The notes beneath the pieces were generated by a model, which worked only from the letters and a program-made list of their open reading frames with translations, did not search any database and had not been told where the DNA came from. Position numbers and translations under genes: made by a program. From the NCBI GenBank assembly GCA_028816945.1, contig JAPPQG010000026.1, positions 1 through 5,963 on the forward strand: a DNA stretch of 5,963 nt, in the 5' to 3' direction. Shown piece after piece: positions 1 to 3,873 of this stretch (positions are counted from its first letter, which is position 1; each line of letters starts with the position of its first letter). The stretch is from Alphaproteobacteria bacterium (GTDB lineage: Bacteria; Pseudomonadota; Alphaproteobacteria; RS24).

Positions 1-150
1 ATAAAAATTATTGAGAGCATCAAAAAATGAAGATTTACCACATCCGTTGGGCCCAACAAGTATAATTAATTTTGTTTCTTCGGGAATATTGTGAATCGTC
101 AAGTTTGTAAAACGCTTGAAATTTTCAATTTGTACACTTTTTAATTTCAT
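1..150 (-). CDS. AAA/RecF-like P-loop ATPase, N-terminal part (continues off the left edge)
   Basis: Exactly 50 codons are visible on the minus strand, beginning with ATG at 150-148. An AGGAAA ribosome binding site lies a few bases upstream, in the reverse complement of about 155-161. The protein opens MKLKSVQIENFKRF, the usual first beta strand of RecF/SMC/OLD-type ATPases ('I.NF..F'). A Walker A loop, GPNGCGKSS, follows at residues 33-41, then FFDALNNFY. Binding and hydrolysis of ATP are therefore well supported. The Walker B, signature and any effector domain (for example TOPRIM, HNH or PIN) lie outside the window, so the specific role cannot be told. Relatives with this opening include DNA-repair proteins and ATPases of phage-defence modules such as OLD-like, Septu or retron-associated proteins; a defence role here is only a guess. 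The gene is AT-rich and sits on the 3' side of tRNA-Asn. The start is well supported; the family call is broad. Confidence 0.85.
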   Translation of the reverse strand, partial: MKLKSVQIENFKRFTNLTIHNIPEETKLIILVGPNGCGKSSFFDALNNFY

Positions 151-200
151 TTTAGTTTCCTATTAATGTTTGCCCTAGATTTCCTATTTCTAATTTTGCA

Positions 201-266
201 ATTCGAATCATTGTATCTATCCCGAATCAATGCATAATTAACGGTTCGAATATAAAACTGATTCGG
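201..266. repeat. Cluster of CGAATC / TTCGAA boxes upstream of the ATPase gene
   Basis: Four related short boxes occur in 66 bases: the palindrome ATTCGAAT at 201-208, CGAATCAATG at 224-233 (nearly repeating CGAATCATTG at 204-213), TTCGAAT at 245-251, and the inverted form GATTCGG at 260-266. A TACAAT hexamer on the minus strand (210-215) could be a -10 element for the ATPase gene, but no good -35 stands at the right distance. The arrangement resembles an operator region, but no regulator can be named. Confidence 0.3.
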
Positions 267-330
267 CCTGTTAGAGCAAGGGAAAGTCGGGTAAATGTCA
301 AATTGAAAGGGGATAAAATAGGCAGTTCAT

Positions 331-355
331 AGCAAAGCCAAGCGGGGGCTTTGCT
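331..355. terminator. Perfect 9-bp hairpin, possible transcription terminator
   Basis: AGCAAAGCC (331-339) and GGCTTTGCT (347-355) are perfect inverted copies around a 7-base loop. The hairpin lies between tRNA-Asn and the ATPase gene, both on the minus strand, where a terminator for tRNA-Asn would be expected. Neither strand has a clean T-run directly after the stem, so it is not a textbook intrinsic terminator. It could instead be a protein-binding or REP-like palindrome. The structure is certain; the function is not. Confidence 0.35.
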
Positions 356-389
356 GGATGCTTGATTTCTATTGATAAATTGCTTTATA

Positions 390-435
390 TTGTAGATATA
401 AAACTTTGTTTTTGCTTATTTATTGCTATCTACAA
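390..435. repeat. 9-bp perfect inverted repeat flanking 28 bases
   Basis: TTGTAGATA at 390-398 and TATCTACAA at 427-435 are exact reverse complements separated by 28 AT-rich bases. The right arm ends 18 bases from the encoded CCA of tRNA-Asn, so on the minus strand this is the immediate 3' trailer of that tRNA. It could fold as a long-loop stem in the precursor, or be the footprint of a small mobile element. No target-site duplication was recognised around it. Confidence 0.4.
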
Positions 436-453
436 ACTCCAAATAATAAAGAG

Positions 454-529
454 TGGCTCCGCCTGCTGGGCTCGAACCAGCGACCCAATGATTAACAGTC
501 ATTTGCTCTACCAACTGAGCTAAGGCGGA
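454..529 (-). tRNA. tRNA-Asn (anticodon GTT)
   Basis: The reverse complement folds as a complete cloverleaf. The acceptor stem pairs TCCGCCT (5' end at 529) with AGGCGGA (458-464), the discriminator base is G, and CCA is encoded at 454-456. The D arm contains AGCTCAGTTGGTAGAGC. The anticodon GTT falls at tRNA positions 34-36 (window 496-494) in a CTGTTAAT loop context. The T arm contains GGTTCGAGCC. It decodes AAC/AAU. Length is 73 bases plus CCA. No mismatch in the acceptor stem or loss of the T loop was seen, so it should be functional. The region between it and tRNA-Cys is 244 bases, long enough for each to have its own promoter. Confidence 0.97.
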
Positions 530-773
530 ATGGTTTGTCTTGTCCTCTAATCCACTCTTTATACCCTCTCTCGCATATAGAAAAAGGCAGGGTTTTGCAA
601 GCCTAAATCGGCTCTTTATGCACGACTCTATCCCTTCTGTTTCTCTTTATGCACGCTAGCCATGCTATTCATGCACTGCTTGCTTTGCCTATTCATCCAC
701 GCTTTCATCCACTCTATCCGCTCCCTTACATATTCGCCCTATATTCGCCCTATATTTTCTTTCATTCCCTTGC
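530..773. other. Non-coding spacer between two tRNA genes, with short degenerate repeats
   Basis: This 244-base stretch has no credible gene; the + strand is rich in C and T. It holds a 13-base direct repeat CTCTTTATGCACG at 612-624 and 643-655. An 11-base tandem pair TATTCGCCCTA lies at 731-741 and 742-752, with a partial third copy starting at 753. Loosely related TTCATGCAC/TTCATCCAC words occur between about 668 and 710. On the minus strand it should contain the tRNA-Cys trailer and the tRNA-Asn promoter. No intrinsic terminator with a T-run was found. Confidence 0.5.
558..586 (-). promoter_or_regulatory. Possible promoter for tRNA-Asn
   Basis: On the minus strand a TATAAA hexamer (window 563-558) sits 28 bases before the tRNA 5' end, a suitable place for a -10 element. 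The hexamer 17 bases upstream is CTTTTT (586-581), a poor match to TTGACA. Position and -10 quality are the only support. Confidence 0.3.
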
Positions 774-847
774 TGGAGGCCACGCCCGGAATCGAACCGG
801 GGTAGACGGCTTTGCAGGCCGCTGCGTAGCCACTCCGCCACGTGGCC
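774..847 (-). tRNA. tRNA-Cys (anticodon GCA)
   Basis: The reverse complement is a complete 71-base tRNA followed by encoded CCA (774-776). The acceptor stem pairs GGCCACG (5' end at 847) with CGTGGCC (778-784). The discriminator is T at 777, the U73 that cysteinyl-tRNA synthetase uses as a major identity element. The anticodon GCA lies at 815-813 within CCTGCAAAG, and the T arm contains GGTTCGATTCC. It decodes UGC/UGU. The gene lies on the opposite strand to the methyltransferase-like gene, so the palindromic units just upstream of it (853-888) occupy its expected promoter position. Confidence 0.97.
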
Positions 848-852
848 TCAAT

Positions 853-888
853 CTAATATATTAGCCAATATATTGGCGGATATATTGG
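853..888. repeat. Three abutting 12-bp palindromic units in the tRNA-Cys promoter position
   Basis: CTAATATATTAG (853-864) and CCAATATATTGG (865-876) are both perfect 12-bp palindromes and touch with no gap. CGGATATATTGG (877-888) is a third copy with imperfect symmetry. The shared core is ATATATT. The first unit begins 6 bases from the tRNA-Cys 5' end, so on the minus strand TAATAT or TATATT within it could serve as the -10 element. The tandem arrangement also looks like a multi-site operator. No strong -35 was recognised. Confidence 0.55.
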
Positions 889-919
889 AAAAGGGCGACT
901 AGAATAATATAACATAATT

Positions 920-932
920 TAGCATAATGCTA
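920..932. repeat. 13-base dyad TAGCATAATGCTA
   Basis: The 6-base arms TAGCAT and ATGCTA are exact inverted copies around a single central A. It lies in the divergent region between tRNA-Cys and the methyltransferase-like gene, upstream of the proposed promoter. It could be an operator half or a chance AT-rich palindrome. Confidence 0.25.
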
Positions 933-964
933 TATGTGCTATTATTTGTATAGAGCATCACAGC

Positions 965-993
965 TTGCCGTGTCGCTATTGGGTGTATATATA
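965..993 (+). promoter_or_regulatory. Likely sigma70-type promoter for the methyltransferase-tolC operon
   Basis: TTGCCG (965-970) and TATATA (988-993) are separated by 17 bases, the optimal spacing. TATACT at 990-995 is an overlapping alternative -10. Transcription would begin near 1000, which places the whole 15-bp dyad array (1019-1099) in a 5' untranslated leader of about 110 bases. Support is sequence match and position only. Confidence 0.4.
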
Positions 994-1018
994 CTGACAA
1001 ATTATAGTAAAACAACTT

Positions 1019-1099
1019 ATTGCAAAGCAATTCATTGCAAAGCAAATCATTGCAAAGCAATTCATTGCGGAGCAACTCATTGCGAAGCAACTCGTTGCA
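1019..1099 (+). repeat. 15-bp tandem array of TTGC-N3-GCAA dyads, in the predicted leader
   Basis: Five consecutive 15-base units start at 1019, 1034, 1049, 1064 and 1079, with consensus ATTGCRRAGCAAHTC. A broken sixth, GTTGCAGAGG, merges into the ribosome binding site of the next gene. A degenerate AAAACAACTT precedes the array at 1009-1018. Each full unit carries an inverted repeat TTGC/GCAA around three bases. The arms are invariant in all five units while the loop reads AAA, AAA, AAA, GGA and GAA. The fifth unit contains GCGAAGC, known as an exceptionally stable DNA mini-hairpin. Because 15 is a multiple of three, all frames stay open through the array, which creates spurious reading frames on both strands. 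Confidence 0.85.
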
Positions 1100-1103
1100 G
1101 AGG
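1099..1103 (+). promoter_or_regulatory. Ribosome binding site fixing the methyltransferase-like start
   Basis: AGAGG stands 6 bases before ATG 1110, an ideal distance. It decides against the longer in-frame reading from TTG 1020, which would translate the repeat array as QSNSL/RSNSL pentapeptides. The last, broken repeat unit overlaps this site, so array folding could affect its accessibility. Confidence 0.7.
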
Positions 1104-1109
1104 TCAAAA

Positions 1110-1772
1110 ATGGATGAAATTAGCATAAATTATACCCGCGCCCGCCAATCTATGGTGGAAAACCAGCTTTTGCCGGGCGGGGTGCGGGAGGCGCGCTTGT
1201 GTAAAATTATGGGCGATATTCCCCGTGAAGCCTATTTGCCCGATGAGTTGCGCCCGCTTGCCTATATGGATAAAGACATATCCCTTGCTTGTGGGGCGTT
1301 GCTTGCCCCTTTGACTTTTGCCTTATTGGCTGAATTGGCGGCAGTGCAAGAAAATGAGCTGGTTTTAGATATTGCCTGTGCGACTGGCTATTCAACTGCG
1401 GTTCTTGCGGCACTTGGCAATACGGTTGTGGGCTTGGAGGAAAATGCCGATTTAACGGCACAGGCAAGCCAAACGCTTGCCTCACAAAACATTGATAATG
1501 CGGTTATTGTCAATGGCAACCATGCCGAAGGGCAGGCCGCGCAAAGCCCCTATGATGTTATTTTTATCAATGGGTTTGTGCCGAAAATCCACCCAAAATT
1601 AAGCGACCAAATGGCTGAAAATGGCCGCCTTGTCTGCATTACACAGGATAAAGGGGCTTTGTGTGGCGTATGTTTAACGCGCCAAAAAGGCGGAATTAGC
1701 CGTCATATTGCGTTTGAAAGAACAGCCCCGCTTGTTGCGGGCTTTATGACGGAAACAGGATTTTCTTTTTAG
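1110..1772 (+). CDS. Protein-L-isoaspartate O-methyltransferase-like protein (PCMT family, degenerate motifs)
   Basis: The 220-residue product belongs to the short PCMT-like group found next to tolC in Alphaproteobacteria. The start at ATG 1110 is supported by AGAGG six bases upstream and by MDEISINYTRARQSMVENQL, which matches the usual opening of the family. A Rossmann-type SAM fold is visible: VLDIACATGYSTAVLA at 85-100 is motif I, VVGLEE at 106-111 is the acidic second strand, and YDVIFINGFV at 148-157 is the next strand. The chain ends GFMTETGFSF. True PCMT repairs isoaspartate in damaged proteins by methylating it from SAM in the cytoplasm. Two features speak against a simple repair role. 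The canonical ISQP-type active-site segment is replaced by ISLACGALLAP (57-67), and two glycines of the SAM loop are alanines (89 and 91). tolC begins 14 bases downstream, so the two are probably one operon. Family call firm, activity uncertain. Confidence 0.88.
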   Translation: MDEISINYTRARQSMVENQLLPGGVREARLCKIMGDIPREAYLPDELRPLAYMDKDISLACGALLAPLTFALLAELAAVQENELVLDIACATGYSTAVLAALGNTVVGLEENADLTAQASQTLASQNIDNAVIVNGNHAEGQAAQSPYDVIFINGFVPKIHPKLSDQMAENGRLVCITQDKGALCGVCLTRQKGGISRHIAFERTAPLVAGFMTETGFSF

Positions 1773-1786
1773 ACGAAGCATCCTGT

Positions 1787-3190
1787 ATGAAATGGAGAAA
1801 GTCTGTGTTTTACCTATTTTTTAAGTCGAGAATAATGCGCCCGCTTTGGGTGATTATCTGCCTGTTGCCCTTTATGGGCTTTCTATTGCCCCATATGATA
1901 CAGGGTGCGCGGGCGCAAAGTTTTAATGAAGCCCTTGCGCTTGCCCTTGCGAATAATCCAACCCTAGCGGCTGCCGATTCACAATATCAGGCTGTGCGGC
2001 AAAGGCAGATTACCGCATTCAGCGCAAGCCTGCCGCAAGTTACAGGCTATGTGCGCTCGACCACAATGGAAAGTGAAACACGCTGTGAAGCCCTCAGCAC
2101 AAGTGATACGGGGCTTTGTCAATCGCTTGATAGAGTTGAAATTGACCCGCGCAACCGTGCCGAAGGTTGGGGTGTGAATGCAACTTTGGATTTATTCACC
2201 AGTGGCAAGAATTTTAATGATTTCCGCAAAGCCCGCTCCGACATACGCGCCCAAGAACTCAGTTTGCGGGCAACTGAACAGATGATTTTGCTTAATGCGG
2301 CGACTGTTTATCTCAATGTTTTGCGCGATGAGGCTGTGCTAGGCTTGCGCCAAAAAAATATCGATGTTTTGCAAAGACGCTATGAAGCGGTTAGAGACCA
2401 GTTTGATGTTGGCATTGTGACACGCACAGATATGGCGCAATCTGAGTCACGCTTGAAATTGGCGGAGTCCAATTTTATCCGCCAGCAAGCGACATTAGAA
2501 GCCGCCCGCGCAAATTATAAAGAAGTTATCGGCCAATTACCCAATCAATTAGAGACACCAAAAACACTGCCCAGCTTGCCGACCAGAATTGATGATGCTT
2601 TGCAACTTGCCCGCCAACAAAGCCCGACTTTATTAAGCGTGCAGGAAAATGCGCGCGGCACAGAATATACGACTTATAGTGTGATTGGCAGTGCCTTGCC
2701 GAAAATTTCCCTATTTGGCAATTATTCGGTCACCGATGACCCAACTTTTAGGCAAAGAGGGGAGGAAGAAGAGGTCACCCGCTATGGCATTGAAATGACC
2801 ATGCCGCTTTTTACAGGCGGGCGAAGTTTAGCAGCCATCAATGCGTCCCGTCATGTGGCGAATCAAACAACCATGCAAGTGCATGCCGCCTCTAATCAGG
2901 TCGAGCGGGAAGTGAAAGTCACATGGCATGATTTTCATGCCGCGGGCGGGCAAATTGAATCTTCCCGCAAGCAAATTACAGCGGCTGAAATTGCCCTTAA
3001 TGGTGTGATACAGGAGCGCGAATTAGGCATTCGCTCTATTTTAGATGTGCTAGATGCAGAAGAGGAATTGCTAGATGCACGGGTTGCGCTCATTCAAGCC
3101 GAACATGCGCGCATTGTTGCTGCCTATCGGCTTTTATCTGTCATTGGCGGCTTAACCCGCAACCAGTTAGAATTGCCCGCAACACCTTAA
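1787..3190 (+). CDS. tolC: TolC-family outer membrane channel protein
   Basis: The 467-residue product is an outer membrane efflux/type I secretion channel. TolC-family proteins form trimers with an outer membrane beta barrel and a long periplasmic alpha barrel, and dock onto an inner membrane pump through a membrane fusion protein. A signal peptide ends at ARA|QS (cleavage after residue 43), followed by SFNEALALALANNPTL, the classic start of the first OEP repeat. The duplicated architecture is clear: a first half to about residue 250, then a second half with the family landmark MPLFTGGRSLAAI and a C-terminal LLSVIGGLT. Length is typical. Two cysteines (100 and 111) lie in a polar insertion of the first half. 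ATG 1787 follows the previous stop by 14 bases but has only a weak GAAG site; ATG 1835 would give a more normal 27-residue signal peptide. No pump genes are in the window, so the substrate is unknown. Confidence 0.93.
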   Translation: MKWRKSVFYLFFKSRIMRPLWVIICLLPFMGFLLPHMIQGARAQSFNEALALALANNPTLAAADSQYQAVRQRQITAFSASLPQVTGYVRSTTMESETRCEALSTSDTGLCQSLDRVEIDPRNRAEGWGVNATLDLFTSGKNFNDFRKARSDIRAQELSLRATEQMILLNAATVYLNVLRDEAVLGLRQKNIDVLQRRYEAVRDQFDVGIVTRTDMAQSESRLKLAESNFIRQQATLEAARANYKEVIGQLPNQLETPKTLPSLPTRIDDALQLARQQSPTLLSVQENARGTEYTTYSVIGSALPKISLFGNYSVTDDPTFRQRGEEEEVTRYGIEMTMPLFTGGRSLAAINASRHVANQTTMQVHAASNQVEREVKVTWHDFHAAGGQIESSRKQITAAEIALNGVIQERELGIRSILDVLDAEEELLDARVALIQAEHARIVAAYRLLSVIGGLTRNQLELPATP

Positions 3191-3229
3191 AGAATTGCTA
3201 AATAATCGCCCTTTCAACCGAATAAACTA

Positions 3230-3257
3230 TTGGCATAGGGTGAAAATCTGCTAAACT
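3230..3257 (+). promoter_or_regulatory. Possible promoter for popZ in the tolC-popZ gap
   Basis: TTGGCA (3230-3235) is followed after 16 bases by TAAACT (3252-3257), a 4-of-6 match to TATAAT. It lies in the 136 bases between the tolC stop and the chosen popZ start, a gap long enough for separate transcription. No terminator was seen after tolC, so read-through is also likely. Confidence 0.3.
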
Positions 3258-3315
3258 TATAGACCTGACTTATATATTTGCGTTGTTTGCGTTTCCCTAA
3301 GCACACGAATAGCAA

Positions 3316-3320
3316 TGAGG
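3316..3320 (+). promoter_or_regulatory. Ribosome binding site favouring the second ATG of popZ
   Basis: TGAGG ends 6 bases before ATG 3327. The in-frame ATG at 3315 overlaps this site and has no Shine-Dalgarno-like sequence of its own, so 3327 is the preferred start. Confidence 0.55.
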
Positions 3321-3326
3321 CCTTTT

Positions 3327-3767
3327 ATGCAAAGCGATACGGATATTGATACGCCGCCCGATAAGCAAACTGCTAGCGGACAAAATAGGCAAACTAGACA
3401 AGATAGGCAAGACAAACAAGACCCGTCAGCAAATACAGAGTTTGATGACATCGCCCGTGCCATAGCGCATTTGGCAGGTGAGCCAATGCCTGAAAATACA
3501 CAAGCCACAGAACAGACCGCGCCTTCCAGTGATACGACTCATGATACTAGTTGGGCGGTCAATGAAATGTTAAGCGATAACCCGCCCGCTGAATATAAAG
3601 TGGCAGGGCGCACCATGCTTGATGTTTTAGTATTGGAAGCCCTCAATCCCCTATTACAAGAATGGCTAACAACCCACTTACCCCCTATGCTTGAAAAAGC
3701 CCTAGAAAATGAACTCAAAAACCGCTCATTAAGCGCGCAATTAACTGTCACCAAAAACCACTCATAA
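3327..3767 (+). CDS. popZ: PopZ / DUF2497 polar organising protein, short and divergent
   Basis: The 146-residue product is recognised by its C-terminal helices: GRTMLDVLVLEAL at 94-106, then NPLLQEWLTTHLPPMLEKAL at 107-126. These line up with the GRTLEDVV..LLRPLLKEWLDQNLP segment of Caulobacter PopZ. PopZ self-assembles into a matrix at the cell pole, tethers the ParB-parS centromere and recruits cell-cycle regulators; the C-terminal helices drive oligomerisation. The N-terminal partner-binding helix, usually MEEILASIRRII near residue 10, seems reduced to FDDIARAIAHLA at 39-50. It is preceded by a charged, Q-rich stretch with a (R/K)Q(D/T) tripeptide repeat. The linker is short and rich in S/T/E rather than the usual proline-acidic type; the whole is shorter than Caulobacter PopZ (about 177 residues). 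Placement just before valS is the usual one. ATG 3315 would add four residues. Confidence 0.82.
   Translation: MQSDTDIDTPPDKQTASGQNRQTRQDRQDKQDPSANTEFDDIARAIAHLAGEPMPENTQATEQTAPSSDTTHDTSWAVNEMLSDNPPAEYKVAGRTMLDVLVLEALNPLLQEWLTTHLPPMLEKALENELKNRSLSAQLTVTKNHS
3378..3422 (+). repeat. 9-bp imperfect tandem repeat inside popZ
   Basis: Five 9-base units read GGACAAAAT, AGGCAAACT, AGACAAGAT, AGGCAAGAC and AAACAAGAC. They encode GQN, RQT, RQD, RQD and KQD (residues 18-32). The repeat is in frame, so gain or loss of units would change length without a frameshift. It lengthens the disordered N-terminus ahead of the presumed partner-binding helix. Confidence 0.7.
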
Positions 3768-3816
3768 GTGCAGACTTGAAGCAAATGCCCGCATAGTGTA
3801 GGCATGTGTAGCAAGG

Positions 3817-3838
3817 AGGGTAGGGTGGCGTATACCCT
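3817..3838. repeat. Small inverted repeat in the popZ-valS gap
   Basis: AGGGTA (3817-3822) and TACCCT (3833-3838) are exact inverted copies with a 10-base loop. The structure lies 50 bases after the popZ stop and 35 before the valS start. There is no T-run, so it is not a clear intrinsic terminator; it may be a leader stem for valS or an operator. A TATGAT hexamer at 3851-3856 could be a valS -10, but no -35 fits it. Confidence 0.3.
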
Positions 3839-3873
3839 AATGAGTTTCAATATGATTTGTTTGGATAAAGTCT

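Noticed and set aside
454..529. Attachment-site duplicate of the tRNA-Asn 3' end inside the window
   Set aside because: I found no second copy of the T arm to CCA sequence in the visible DNA; any duplicate would have to lie beyond the left edge.
649..864. Small + strand reading frame over the tRNA spacer and tRNA-Cys
   Set aside because: It runs through an intact tRNA gene on the other strand and has low-complexity, non-protein-like content.
1019..1099. CRISPR array
   Set aside because: The 15-base units are contiguous with no unique spacers, and no cas genes are present.
1020..1109. N-terminal extension of the methyltransferase-like protein, with QSNSL/RSNSL pentapeptide repeats
   Set aside because: It needs a TTG start inside the repeat array with no ribosome binding site, while ATG 1110 has AGAGG at ideal spacing and matches the usual start of the family.
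899..1128. Reading frames across the 15-bp array on both strands, giving NELLC/NELLR or HCKAI repeats
   Set aside because: A repeat unit divisible by three keeps every frame open; these frames have no other protein character, and one runs into the real gene on the opposite strand.
3257..3508. Minus-strand cysteine-rich frame (SCLSCLVCLFC) opposite popZ
   Set aside because: It is the antisense shadow of the popZ 9-bp repeat; the sense strand carries a recognisable PopZ C-terminus.
3817..3838. T-box or other amino-acid-sensing leader for valS
   Set aside because: There is only a 6-bp stem, no T-box consensus and no terminator; such leaders are also typical of Firmicutes rather than Alphaproteobacteria.
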